This document shows, piece after piece, positions 45,240 through 54,716 of a stretch of DNA of 64,000 nucleotides. Origin of the DNA: Alistipes sp. (GTDB lineage: Bacteria; Bacteroidota; Bacteroidia; Bacteroidales; Rikenellaceae); the NCBI GenBank assembly GCA_020026335.1, contig JAHHQO010000004.1:1-64000 (forward strand), written 5' to 3'. The position numbers and the translations under genes are program-made. Position 1 is the first letter of the stretch. Every line of letters starts with the position of its first letter. The notes below the pieces were generated by a model. The model ran no database searches. It saw nothing but the letters and a program-made list of their open reading frames with translations, and was not told where the DNA came from.

Positions 45240-45909
45240 AATACTGGTTCTGTCATTCGTTCTGTTGCTGATTCACACTGCAAAGGCACAGATTGTAACG
45301 ACCAATCCTTTGGAATACGTAGCATTGGCAGAAGGCAACGAGTTGATTTTCTCCAAGGTCCGAGAGCAGATTGACGGGCAGAAAAAGACCGCTCTTTTAC
45401 AGAACACCATTGCCGCAGAGTTTGAGCAAATGCGCCAGTGGGAAAAGAAATACAACAGCTATCTCAAAACGGCAAGTGGATTCGCTTCTTCCATTAAAGC
45501 CTGTACTCATCTGTACAATGACGGTGTGAGGATTTTCATCACATTGGGCAAGTTACAAAATGCCGTAAGCGATAATTCGCAAGGCATTGTGGCTTCCATG
45601 AACATGAATAACCTCTATATCGAGACGGCGACCGAACTTGTAACCGTATTCTCCTTGCTCCGTGATGCCGTTGCCAAGGGTGGCAGGGAGAATATGCTTA
45701 CGGGAGCAGAACGGAGTCAGACTTTATGGGCATTGAACGATCAGCTCTCTTCATTCCAGAAGAAACTCAATCTGCTCTACCTGAGTATCCGCACCTACAC
45801 GATGACCGATGTATGGAATAATGCCACCGCTGGAATGCTGGACCGGAACAATGGAAAAATCGCACAGATAGCGATGCGAAGATGGCACAGGGCTGCTACA
45901 GTCAGATGA
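45220..45909 (+). CDS. exported helical protein, RW-tail family
   Basis: A 229-aa protein with a signal peptide (ILVLSFVLLLIHTAKAQ). It is helical throughout. The C-terminal part (KKLNLLYLSIRTYTMTDVW ... IAQIAMRRWHRA) is closely related to that of the next gene (KKLQRLSIAVKYTSMGDIW ... IARSAIRRWKRS), so the two arose by duplication. The I-x3-A-x2-RW ending is also shared with the exported tra-operon proteins at 22509 and 23263. Probably a periplasmic component of conjugation. Confidence 0.68.
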   Translation: MRSPIIKILVLSFVLLLIHTAKAQIVTTNPLEYVALAEGNELIFSKVREQIDGQKKTALLQNTIAAEFEQMRQWEKKYNSYLKTASGFASSIKACTHLYNDGVRIFITLGKLQNAVSDNSQGIVASMNMNNLYIETATELVTVFSLLRDAVAKGGRENMLTGAERSQTLWALNDQLSSFQKKLNLLYLSIRTYTMTDVWNNATAGMLDRNNGKIAQIAMRRWHRAATVR

Positions 45910-45925
45910 AAATACAGAGAATACA

Positions 45926-46603
45926 ATGAAACGGACAATCTTCATAACAATCCTCCTGTGCATGGGGTTGAAAGTCTATGCACAGACAGACCCGACCCTT
46001 GCCGGAATGGTTCTAACCTACACCGAAAAGGCAAAGAAGACCTTGAAGAACCAGGAGAAAGTCATGCTGCTCCAAACCACCGGCCACATTTGGACAAAGG
46101 AAGAGGTGGAAGCCGTCACCGACTTGCAAAGGGAGTTCAACGACTATCTGGATTCATTCCGTTCGGTTGTCTGCTATGCCGCCCAGATATACGGCTTCTA
46201 CCACGAGATAACAAACTTGACGGAGAATATGGGCGAGTTCACCGGTCAACTCAAAAACTCTCCGACAAATGCCTTGGCGGTTGTATTATCCAGGAACCGA
46301 AATAAAATATACAGAGAATTGATATACAATTCCATAGAGATAATCAACGATATACGGACGGTTTGCCTGTCGGACAACAAGATGACGGAGAAAGAGCGGA
46401 TGGAAATCGTGTTCGGCATCCGCCCCAAGCTGCAGCTGATGAACAAGAAACTGCAACGGCTGTCGATTGCGGTCAAGTACACCTCCATGGGCGATATATG
46501 GGCAGAAATCAGCGAAGAGGCACGCCCGAAAGCCAACAAGGTGGAAATCGCCCGATCTGCCATAAGACGGTGGAAACGGAGCGGCAAAGCCGGAGCTTAT
46601 TAG
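45926..46603 (+). CDS. exported helical protein, RW-tail family (tandem paralog)
   Basis: A 225-aa protein with a signal peptide (IFITILLCMGLKVYAQ). Paralog of the preceding gene as shown by the shared 55-residue C-terminus, but with a different N-terminal half. Ends IARSAIRRWKRSGKAGAY. The gap to its paralog is 16 bp, so they are co-transcribed. Function unknown. Confidence 0.68.
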   Translation: MKRTIFITILLCMGLKVYAQTDPTLAGMVLTYTEKAKKTLKNQEKVMLLQTTGHIWTKEEVEAVTDLQREFNDYLDSFRSVVCYAAQIYGFYHEITNLTENMGEFTGQLKNSPTNALAVVLSRNRNKIYRELIYNSIEIINDIRTVCLSDNKMTEKERMEIVFGIRPKLQLMNKKLQRLSIAVKYTSMGDIWAEISEEARPKANKVEIARSAIRRWKRSGKAGAY

Positions 46604-46626
46604 AATAACGAATAAAATATAAAAAT

Positions 46627-47298
46627 ATGGGATTTTGGAGTTCATTATTAAAAACCGGCGGTAAAGCCATATCATACGGTGGCAAGGCAACAGTCGCTAC
46701 CGGGAAAAGTGTAGGCAACGCTGTATTGCACCCCTCACAAACACTGCGTGGAGCAGGAAGTGCGTTGAAGACAGCCACCGCTGGCGGTGCTGTCGGTTAT
46801 GTCGGTTGGGAGAAACTGACCACGGACAAGAGCGTGGTGCGTATCGTGAGCGATGCCGTCATAGGCGAAGAAGCCACCAATGCCATCAGCGGTACAGCCA
46901 AGTCAGCCGGGGACAAAGTAAGCCGGCTTACCGACAAGGCAGAGCAGACCATGGCCAATGTAAACCAGGCGACAAGCAACCTCTCATCCACTCTCAACGG
47001 GGCATCCACCTTCTTGGGGAATGTGTCCAATGGGAACGGCGGCAATATGTTGGGTAACTTCTTCAGCAACCTTGCAAACGGCAAGGTATCGGGAATGAGC
47101 ATTGCCGGACTGATTGCCGGAGCGTTTTTGGTATTCGGCCGTTTCGGATGGCTCGGCAAGATTGCCGGTGCCTTCCTGATGATGATGACCATCGGCAATC
47201 ACGCCAACCTGCTGCAAGAAACCACAGTCGCCAACGCACCCCGACAGACACCCTCCCAACAGGAAGAACAGACCCATAGCGGAGGAATGAGAAGATAA
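46627..47298 (+). CDS. glycine-rich membrane protein of the ICE
   Basis: A 223-aa protein, rich in Gly, Ala, Ser and Thr, with amphipathic alternating repeats in the first 150 residues (AISYGGKATVATGKSVGNAV). Two hydrophobic segments lie at about 158-172 and 178-195 (GLIAGAFLVFGRFGWLG, IAGAFLMMMTIG). No signal peptide. It ends SGGMRR, reminiscent of the GMHR ends of two other proteins of this operon. Function unknown; perhaps a membrane scaffold. Confidence 0.55.
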   Translation: MGFWSSLLKTGGKAISYGGKATVATGKSVGNAVLHPSQTLRGAGSALKTATAGGAVGYVGWEKLTTDKSVVRIVSDAVIGEEATNAISGTAKSAGDKVSRLTDKAEQTMANVNQATSNLSSTLNGASTFLGNVSNGNGGNMLGNFFSNLANGKVSGMSIAGLIAGAFLVFGRFGWLGKIAGAFLMMMTIGNHANLLQETTVANAPRQTPSQQEEQTHSGGMRR

Positions 47299-47324
47299 CA
47301 CCCACGAAAAACAATATTACAACA

Positions 47325-48460
47325 ATGAAATATACGGAAGAAATGATTTTACATTCCCCAAGCGGCTACTGTATGCCCTTCGAGGAAGAAAACAATAAAG
47401 AAGTAAGCCTTTCAAAAGGCTATGGCGAACAGAAAGATACCGTAACCGGAGAATCTTTCTTTAATCACGGCATAGACTTTAATGCCAGTCACCGCCCTTT
47501 GGCGGCAGTAGCCAGCGGTATCGTATCGGGAATCGTTACGGACAAGGAACGTGGCGTGTATATTGTCATACGCTACGGAAAATACGAAGTGACCTACACC
47601 CATCTTACCAATGTATTCGTCCGTTTCGGACAAAAGGTAAAAGCAGGTCAGACGGTAGCCGTCAGTGGAAGTGCCCTTCACATGGAAGTGGCGTTTAACG
47701 GAGAGGAACTGAATCCGATAGAGTTCCTGACCATGCTCTACGGCAATATCCAGGCATTGCGTAAAGCCGGGCACGAAGCCGCCCACGAGTTTATCCAATT
47801 TGACGGCGAGATGAAGACAAGATACGACCGTGACAAGGAAGAAATAGAGGAACTGATGATCCGTTTCCTGCCGGTCTATATGGAAGACCTGTTTCGTGGA
47901 GCGTATATCGTACCCGAATACACCGAGCAATCGCTGCGGAACGTGTTTGCAGTGGGTGCCGCCAAAAATTATTTCTTTGAGACGATGCCGAGCATGGCAA
48001 ATCCTTTAGGTATCGGCAGCCGTGCCCTGCCGTTAGCAAGCAAGGTACAGAATCTTTTGATAGCCGACTTTCTGAATTACCTTGCTCTCCGGCACAATGT
48101 CTATCTATCCACCATGGGTGAGGATATAAAAAAAAACTTCAATCCGAGGCCATAGCGAGTAGTGGAATCATCGATCCTTTGGCAGAATTGGAGATTGATG
48201 TGCAGAGTTTTGACATTCCGAGAGTCGTGTCCGTCTATCCTGACCGTGCCGGAGTCCGATGGTGGACAAAGGCTTGGTTCAACAACCGGGAGGAAGGCGA
48301 ACTGTCGGTAGAGATAGATCGGAACAATGCCATCCGTTTCATTCAGGACAGGATAGAAAAGGATGAATGGCTGGAGGAATTCTTTCCCAAACAGATGGAG
48401 ATATACCATAATGCCATAGAGCAGACCAAAGAACAGCTTTTGAACCAATTGAATTATTAG
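47325..48460 (+). CDS. M23-like protein, split by a one-base change in a run of nine A
   Basis: The first frame (47325-48155) gives an M23-like domain: NHGIDF supplies the first His and Asp, but the usual HxH reads SALHMEV, so the first His of that pair is missing. After codons ATA AAA AAA AAC the frame ends in NPRP and a stop. The other frame continues the protein without a break (LQSEAIASSGIIDPLAELEID ...) to 48460. One extra A would join them into about 378 aa. The site also contains A AAA AAC, a classic -1 slippery heptamer, in the right phase. Lacks a signal peptide, so it may be anchored or exported in another way. Confidence 0.7.
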
Positions 48461-48463
48461 AAT

Positions 48464-50278
48464 ATGGGCGAAATCAAACATACAGAGCGTTTTGCAGAGT
48501 TAGAAAGGATATTCGGTGACTACTTCGATTGCCACCTTGCCCCTGTCATGCGTGACACGCAAAGTTATCTCAACCGCAAGCAGGTGGAGGAAATGGCGGA
48601 ATACTCTACCAGTGCAGCCGGTATTCTCAGTTCAATGGCAGCCGCCAATAATCCGATGATCGATCCGTACCAGACACTGAAAATAACAGGCGAATGGAAC
48701 TCCAAGACTACGGAAGACTATTTGGCGATGGTCAAGGACCAAATTTCCGGCAACAAGGATATGCAGACCGACCTGGCGATGATGGCCGGCGAATGGCGTT
48801 CCGCTGTAATCGGAGAAATCGGCAGGGAGCGTTATGACACATTATCCGGACAATTAGGATGCGACCTTGCCTACGCCTACACGGATTACCGTATGGAACA
48901 ACTGATGATAGACAGGTTGGTCCGGGAACGTATGCCCAAGTCATCGGCAGACTACATCATCCGCAAAGCTGCACAGAATACGCTGTTAGGATTGTCAGCG
49001 ACACTGGGCCAATCACCGCTTGCCGCCGAGATCGAGCAACGTGGCGAAGCGGCCTACAAGCCTTCCAAATTAGAAAAAGGGACAAGCCGTGTCATCGGTG
49101 CAGGGATTGACGCCCTCTCTTTAGGTGGTGTGGCCAATTGGACGGGCTTTGCCAAATTTGTCGGGGTGGATCTGGCTTTTTCCGCATTGACACCTTCCCA
49201 AGGCAATAAAGAAAATGGGCAATCGGTAGAGGATTGTATTAGTAAAGGCGTGTTTGGAAGCGAAACCAGCGTCTTTGCGGATTTCCGCAAACAAGCCAAA
49301 AACATACAGAAGGACAAGAATCCGTACATCATCGCTACCAATGAGCGACTGACCAAGAAGATTCCCATCGAAACTTTTGACTTCACGAAATGGATGAGTG
49401 AACATACGATAACAAGCAAGCCCATATGGAGTTTGACTGACGAAAAGAAAAACAAGGAACGGTATAAGAATGTGCCTTTGGTGATTATGCCGGAATACCG
49501 GGAAGCCTATCTGCAAAATTCAGAGCAGGAACAAGACGAGAAGGCAGAAGAAACAGTTTCTGCCGAAGTTACACAGCAGAAAGAGATTGATACTGGTGAA
49601 CAGATTTTGTCCCGACAGGATGATAATGAAAAAATATCGCAACAATCATATTTGAAAGCGGTTACACGAGAAGAACAAGCGGTACAATCCGATACCCTCA
49701 CCAACAAAAACGGCTGGAATGGGCTGTTCTCCTCCCTGGGATTGAACGGTATGGGTGATATAGGCAGAAACTTAGGCTATGTGTTCTCCATGCTGCCCGA
49801 CATCCTGGTGGGGATGTTTACAGGCAGGACGAAATCTTTGGATATGGGAGACAACATCGTACCTATGGCAAGCGTCTTAGCCGGCTTGTTTGTCAAGAAC
49901 CCTGTTCTTAAAATGCTGATGATTGGATTGGGCGGTGCCAACCTGTTGAACAAGGCAGGACATGAAGCCATAGACTGGAAACGGAATGAGGGGTACAATA
50001 GAGCGGTACAATACCGTACTTATCCGGATGAACCGCTCAATCCGCGCATTTTCAATCCGATATTGAAAGGCAACAACTTGATAGCGACAATAGACCGTGT
50101 ACCCTGTACCATCCAGCTATCCGAAAAGGTAACAGCCGCCTATCACGCCGGAGCTTTGCCTCTCAACACCCTTGCCAACGCCATTCTCGCCAAAAGCGAC
50201 CAGACCAGGGCCATGATGGAGCGCAACTTTGAGGATGGAGAACAGGAGACCATTATAAGAACCAGAGGAATACAATAA
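48464..50278 (+). CDS. large ICE protein with membrane segments
   Basis: A 604-aa protein of unrecognised family. Residues 1-240 are helical and Ala-rich (MAEYSTSAAGILSSMAAANN). A hydrophobic region lies near 205-235 (IDALSLGGVANWTGFAKFVG) and a second at about 455-495 (LGYVFSMLPDILVGMFTG, VPMASVLAGLFV). A charged linker separates them. It might be an inner-membrane scaffold or ATP-independent partner of transfer. It starts 3 bp after the M23-like gene, so the pair is likely co-translated. Confidence 0.55.
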   Translation: MGEIKHTERFAELERIFGDYFDCHLAPVMRDTQSYLNRKQVEEMAEYSTSAAGILSSMAAANNPMIDPYQTLKITGEWNSKTTEDYLAMVKDQISGNKDMQTDLAMMAGEWRSAVIGEIGRERYDTLSGQLGCDLAYAYTDYRMEQLMIDRLVRERMPKSSADYIIRKAAQNTLLGLSATLGQSPLAAEIEQRGEAAYKPSKLEKGTSRVIGAGIDALSLGGVANWTGFAKFVGVDLAFSALTPSQGNKENGQSVEDCISKGVFGSETSVFADFRKQAKNIQKDKNPYIIATNERLTKKIPIETFDFTKWMSEHTITSKPIWSLTDEKKNKERYKNVPLVIMPEYREAYLQNSEQEQDEKAEETVSAEVTQQKEIDTGEQILSRQDDNEKISQQSYLKAVTREEQAVQSDTLTNKNGWNGLFSSLGLNGMGDIGRNLGYVFSMLPDILVGMFTGRTKSLDMGDNIVPMASVLAGLFVKNPVLKMLMIGLGGANLLNKAGHEAIDWKRNEGYNRAVQYRTYPDEPLNPRIFNPILKGNNLIATIDRVPCTIQLSEKVTAAYHAGALPLNTLANAILAKSDQTRAMMERNFEDGEQETIIRTRGIQ

Positions 50279-50291
50279 AAGACAAGCATAT

Positions 50292-52292
50292 ATGAAAGAG
50301 AAATCACAGTTTGAGAAAAATGCTGCGGACAAGCAAGTCGAATTGCTTTCCGAAGCATTGAACGGTGCAGTCAGTGCCGGCGGCCATTGGCTCAACGCCA
50401 CGGGCAAGGGATATCCGAAGTTTTATCCGAAAGGAGTTGTGGTCAGTCCGTTCAACGCCCTGTTCATGGCATTGCATTCAGACAAGACCAGAAGCAAGAC
50501 CAACCTCTTCACCTTATACAGCGAAGCCAAGGCACGGGGAGAGTCTGTCCGAGAACACGAGAAAGGTGTGCCCTTCCTGTTCTACAACTGGAACAAGTAT
50601 GTAAACCGGAACAATCCCAACGACATCATTTCAAGAAACGACTACCAACAACTGCCTCCTGAAGAGAGGAACCGGTACAAGGGCATACACAACAGGGAGA
50701 TTCGCACACTGTTCACCATAGACCAGACCCTGCTGCCCCTTGTTGACAAGAATGTATATGAGACCCTTGTGCAGAAGCACGGCAACAGCGTGGAGCAGGG
50801 ATTCGGCGAAAAGGAGCTGCGTGAATTGCGCCCCCGCTTCAATGCCTTTGTGCAAGCCATTTCCAAAAACATGGTGCCCGTCCGCACGGACGGAAGCGGC
50901 GTGGCACATTACGACAGTCAAAAGGATGCGGTTTACATTCCCCGTCAAAAGGATTTTGAACATTATACCGACTATGCACAAGAGACCTTGCGGCAGATCA
51001 TAGCGGCTACCGGACACCAGCAACGCCTTGCCCGTGAAGGCATGGTGATGAAGAACGGAGTGTCACCCACTGAAGATGCCGTTAAGCAGGAACATCTTAT
51101 CTCCGAAATCGCTTCGGGAATCAAGATGCTGGAAATGGGACTTCCGGCACGCTTGTCGGATGAGAATATCAAGATGGTGGACTACTGGAGCCGGGAACTC
51201 AAAGAGAATCCCAATCTGATTGATGCCATCGAGAGCGATGTGAACAATGCCTTAGAGGTCATTCGCAAGGCGGAACGTGGCGAGAAGATCGAGTATGCGA
51301 CCTATCGTAACCACAGGCAGACCGAGCGGATGCAGGAGCAGATGCCCAAGCATTTCCTCGTGGCTGACGAGATTAAGAAACACCCTGACAAGGATAACAA
51401 GACCATCGTGTTGGTCGTAGACCGACACGGAAAGAGAGCCGATGTCATTTTACCTGCCGGCGCATCCTTGGAGGTGAACAACGAGATAAAGGGAATGAAC
51501 AAACAGCGCATACAGTCAGCCCTGCAGAAAAGCGGGATTGAAAATGTCCGCTTCTACAATCCTGACGGAGCATTGGGGTATCGTCCCGATGACCGATATT
51601 TTGCCGAGAAGCAGATTGAAGTGGCAAGATTGAAGAACTGGACTTTGGAAACGCTCTCCATCATTGACGCTCATCCGGCAGTAAAGCAGGCTTATGACCT
51701 TGGCTTTGAGCAAATCCAAATGGTGCAGGACGACAAGAACCGTTGGGCATTGTATATCAAACCCGAAGGCAAGTCCGGTTACAGCATTTATCCTGACAAG
51801 GATGACTTGAACCGTTTCTTCACCACCCTCAAGCAGTCATTGGATAACATCGACAAGGTACGTGGCGAACTGGCGAAGAAATACTATGCCTTGGCAGAGA
51901 GCAAACCCGAACTGAAGGTGGATCTGTTCCACACATCGGACGAGCGCATCGACCTGAACCGCATCCAGCGTGTGGCTGTGTTCAAGACCAAGAACGGTGC
52001 GATATTCTGCGCTCCCACCATAGACAACCAGAAGCCACAGCCCCGAAGTGTCACGCCACAACAATGGCAACGGATGTGGCTTGCCGAAGACCGGAACAGC
52101 TTCAAGCAGCATTTGGCTGCAACACTCTTTGCGGATCTGCTGAACAAGAACCAATCACAGGAGCAGACCTCTTCCGAGAAACAGGAAGAAGAAGAGGAGG
52201 CAAAAGTCGGTCGGAAAGAGGAAATCAAGCCTGAACAGCCTAAAGAGGAAGTCGGGAAACAGGAAGAGGTATCACGAGGTATGCACCGATAA
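50292..52292 (+). CDS. ArdC-like/DUF3945 protein with degenerate zincin site
   Basis: A 666-aa protein. The N-terminus (about 35-230) resembles the ArdC ssDNA-binding region. The next part (VAHYDSQKDAVYIPRQKDF, then ETLRQIIAATGHQQR, about 213-255) aligns by eye with the ArdC zinc-protease region, but the HExxH is missing. A DUF3945-like region follows (about 455-610: HPAVKQAYDLGFEQIQMV ... YIKPEGKSGYSIYP). A Glu/Lys-rich tail ends SRGMHR. It may bind the transferred strand without protease activity. The intact ArdC homolog is encoded at 54717 and shares the GMHR end. Confidence 0.65.
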   Translation: MKEKSQFEKNAADKQVELLSEALNGAVSAGGHWLNATGKGYPKFYPKGVVVSPFNALFMALHSDKTRSKTNLFTLYSEAKARGESVREHEKGVPFLFYNWNKYVNRNNPNDIISRNDYQQLPPEERNRYKGIHNREIRTLFTIDQTLLPLVDKNVYETLVQKHGNSVEQGFGEKELRELRPRFNAFVQAISKNMVPVRTDGSGVAHYDSQKDAVYIPRQKDFEHYTDYAQETLRQIIAATGHQQRLAREGMVMKNGVSPTEDAVKQEHLISEIASGIKMLEMGLPARLSDENIKMVDYWSRELKENPNLIDAIESDVNNALEVIRKAERGEKIEYATYRNHRQTERMQEQMPKHFLVADEIKKHPDKDNKTIVLVVDRHGKRADVILPAGASLEVNNEIKGMNKQRIQSALQKSGIENVRFYNPDGALGYRPDDRYFAEKQIEVARLKNWTLETLSIIDAHPAVKQAYDLGFEQIQMVQDDKNRWALYIKPEGKSGYSIYPDKDDLNRFFTTLKQSLDNIDKVRGELAKKYYALAESKPELKVDLFHTSDERIDLNRIQRVAVFKTKNGAIFCAPTIDNQKPQPRSVTPQQWQRMWLAEDRNSFKQHLAATLFADLLNKNQSQEQTSSEKQEEEEEAKVGRKEEIKPEQPKEEVGKQEEVSRGMHR

Positions 52293-52304
52293 ACGAAACG
52301 GAAT

Positions 52305-53849
52305 ATGAGCAAGAACCAACAATACACGGAACAATACGCCGATTTTGCGATGGAACAGATGCGCAAGTACGGCATTCCTGCCTCTGTGACCTTGGCGCAA
52401 GGCATATTGGAAAGCAGCAACGGACAAAGCCGTCTGGCTCTGAACGAGAACAACCATTTCGGTATCAAAGCCACTCCAAAGTGGATTGCGGAGGGTGGCA
52501 AGTACGGATTATACACCGATGACAAGCCCAACGAGAAGTTTTGCAGTTATGACAGTGTGGGTGATTCTTACGAACACCACTCCAGATTTTTGGTAGAGAA
52601 CAAGCGGTATGACAAATGTTTCGCCTTGGCTTCAGATGACTATAAGGGCTGGACGGAAGGGCTTGCCAAGGCAGGATATGCCAGCGGCAGCAATTATGCC
52701 GGAAGCCTGCAAAAAATTATTGAGGTCAACGGATTGCAGAAGTATGACCGGATGGTGATGGCGGAAATGAAAACGCAGGGATTAGAGATTGGACAAGAAA
52801 TGAATGCCGATGCAAACAAGGAAGTATATTCATTCCCAGTGGAACGTGCGGAATTTATGTTTGTCACCTCTCCATTTGGTATGCGCACCGACCCGATGGA
52901 TGCCGGCAAGCAACAGATGCACAAGGGCATCGACATCCGCTGCAAGGGAGATGCGGTACTGGCGACTGAGAACAACGGCAAGGTGGTGTCCGTCAACCAA
53001 AATGCAAATACCGCCGGAGGGAAGTCCGTCACCATCGAATACCCAAGGAGCGACGGGAGCAAGGTGCAGAACACCTATATGCACCTGTCTTCTGTCGATG
53101 TCAAGGTGGGCGATACCGTCCAAGCTGGGCAGAAAGTCGGTGTTTCAGGGAATACCGGGACACGGACTACCGGCGAACACCTGCATTTTGGGGTGGTACT
53201 GATTTCAGCGGATGGACAGAAGAGAGCTATGGATCCGGCTGTTTATCTGGCTGAGATTGCCGAAAAAGGCGAAATTCGGCTGCAAGCCCTCCATAACGGG
53301 AATGACTTGCTGGCAAAATACAAGACGGAGGCAGAGACCATTCCACAAGAAAACAATATTCAACGTCCTGAAGACTGGATGAAAAAGCTGCTCTCTTCGG
53401 AGGACAGTGGTGTCGGCTTATCGGGGACTAATGACCCGATTATGGATATGGTGGTCAAATCCTTTTCTTCGCTGATGATGCTGGCAGTAGTCATTGACAG
53501 CAAGGAAGAAGAGAAACAGATAAGTGCCGTTTCTAAAATGGCCGATGAACGGAAAGTGGATTTGACCACACTTTTGCCACACATGAAAACCTGCGCTCTC
53601 GTGGTTGGAGAGAACAACAAAGCCGTATTGCAGGCAGACAACAGCTCTGTCCAATTCTCACGGGAGTTGAGTGCCAATGAACTGCGCCGCCTGTCTGTCA
53701 CGCTGAACAGTCCGGGACTCTCGGAAGAAAGCAAGCGTATGCGTGTAGCCGGGATGGTCAATGCCCTGGTGCTGTCACAACAGGCTTCGCAGAACTTCGA
53801 GCAGGGAATGTCGGAACAACAGGGCCGGGAAGAACTAATCAAGAGATAA
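52305..53849 (+). CDS. bifunctional wall hydrolase: glucosaminidase plus M23 endopeptidase
   Basis: A 514-aa protein. Residues about 5-150 form a GH73/FlgJ-like glucosaminidase: YGIPASVTLAQGILESSNGQSRLA with the catalytic Glu, then NNHFGIKATPKW and FCSYDSVGDSYEHHSRFL. Residues about 185-310 form an M23 domain with intact HKGIDI and GEHLHF zinc motifs. The last 180 residues are of unknown fold. No classical signal peptide is present, which suggests delivery by the conjugation channel or another route, as with VirB1-like lysins. It cuts both glycan and peptide parts of the wall. Confidence 0.88.
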   Translation: MSKNQQYTEQYADFAMEQMRKYGIPASVTLAQGILESSNGQSRLALNENNHFGIKATPKWIAEGGKYGLYTDDKPNEKFCSYDSVGDSYEHHSRFLVENKRYDKCFALASDDYKGWTEGLAKAGYASGSNYAGSLQKIIEVNGLQKYDRMVMAEMKTQGLEIGQEMNADANKEVYSFPVERAEFMFVTSPFGMRTDPMDAGKQQMHKGIDIRCKGDAVLATENNGKVVSVNQNANTAGGKSVTIEYPRSDGSKVQNTYMHLSSVDVKVGDTVQAGQKVGVSGNTGTRTTGEHLHFGVVLISADGQKRAMDPAVYLAEIAEKGEIRLQALHNGNDLLAKYKTEAETIPQENNIQRPEDWMKKLLSSEDSGVGLSGTNDPIMDMVVKSFSSLMMLAVVIDSKEEEKQISAVSKMADERKVDLTTLLPHMKTCALVVGENNKAVLQADNSSVQFSRELSANELRRLSVTLNSPGLSEESKRMRVAGMVNALVLSQQASQNFEQGMSEQQGREELIKR

Positions 53850-54022
53850 TGAAACGCGTGATGATGGAAATAGGATTGTTGTTTGTCGGGCTGTCCATGG
53901 CAGCACTGTACACCCTCGTATGCTACAAGCTGTTCGGCTTGGTGGCGACACTCGTGATCATAGGGGTGCAGGTCGTCATCGCCATCGGGATAGTCTGGAT
54001 TAAAATCCGTGCGCCCGACTAA
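53849..54022 (+). CDS. 57-aa two-helix membrane protein
   Basis: A 57-codon ORF overlapping the stop of the wall-hydrolase gene (TAATG). It begins MKRVMMEIGLLFVG and has two hydrophobic helices (about 8-25 and 29-50: LVATLVIIGVQVVIAIGIVW), ending KIRAPD. The tight overlap, ICE-like codon use and clear hydrophobic pattern suggest a real gene; a role next to a lysin suggests a holin-like or partner function, but that is speculation. Confidence 0.6.
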   Translation: MKRVMMEIGLLFVGLSMAALYTLVCYKLFGLVATLVIIGVQVVIAIGIVWIKIRAPD

Positions 54023-54102
54023 GAAGGTTGCACAGGCAAGTGGTTCACATTTAACAGGATATTTTGGTCAAATGGTCTTGGTAAAATTAAACTACAAGCA
54101 AT

Positions 54103-54711
54103 ATGATAAAGTGTAATGTAACAATGTGCGGTACAATCTGCCGTGTGGCTACCGTCCGCACCAACAGAGAGAATAAAGTATTCACTGCTTTTGCCGTTAA
54201 TTGTGTGGTTCCTGCCAAAAGCGGTATCAACAAAACCGTGGAAATCTCCGTTGCCAAAGATGGAGAGGATAACGAACTGAAGAATTGTGCCATGGGACAA
54301 CGGGTGAATGTGTCGGGCATACTGACTTTCAAGAAACGTGGGGACAAACTCTATTTTAATCTTTCGGCTTCGGAGGTCACTCTATCAGCTTCCAATGAAG
54401 ATTCCATCAAGGGAGAAATGCACTTCCGGGGAATGACAGGAAAATACATTGAAGAGAAGACTGACAAGAAAGGCAAGGACTTTTTACAGTTCTCAGGCTT
54501 TTCCGCAGAGAAAGTCAATGACGGCTTCGAATACCTGTGGGTACGGTTCTTTGGCTTTGACTGCAAACGTGAAGAGTGGCTGCAACCCCAGGCAGGCATT
54601 GAGGTCAAAGGCGACATGGAACTGTCCGTTTATAACGACAGGTTGAACCTTTCCTGTAAGATTGCCGAGATGTCGGCGTATGTCAAGCCTCCGTATAACC
54701 CCAACAACTGA
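54103..54711 (+). CDS. OB-fold-like ssDNA-binding protein
   Basis: A 202-aa protein with a beta-rich pattern like single-strand binding proteins: MCGTICRVATVRTNRENKVFTAFAV, then GQRVNVSGILTFKKRGDKLYFNLSA, and a second similar half (YLWVRFFGFDCKREEW, KGDMELSVYNDRLNLSCKI). Two OB folds are likely. Position directly before the ArdC gene supports a role on the transferred ssDNA. The end (YVKPPYNPNN) is not the classic SSB tip. A weaker alternative is an RNA- or protein-binding OB protein. Confidence 0.6.
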   Translation: MIKCNVTMCGTICRVATVRTNRENKVFTAFAVNCVVPAKSGINKTVEISVAKDGEDNELKNCAMGQRVNVSGILTFKKRGDKLYFNLSASEVTLSASNEDSIKGEMHFRGMTGKYIEEKTDKKGKDFLQFSGFSAEKVNDGFEYLWVRFFGFDCKREEWLQPQAGIEVKGDMELSVYNDRLNLSCKIAEMSAYVKPPYNPNN

Positions 54712-54716
54712 CAGGT

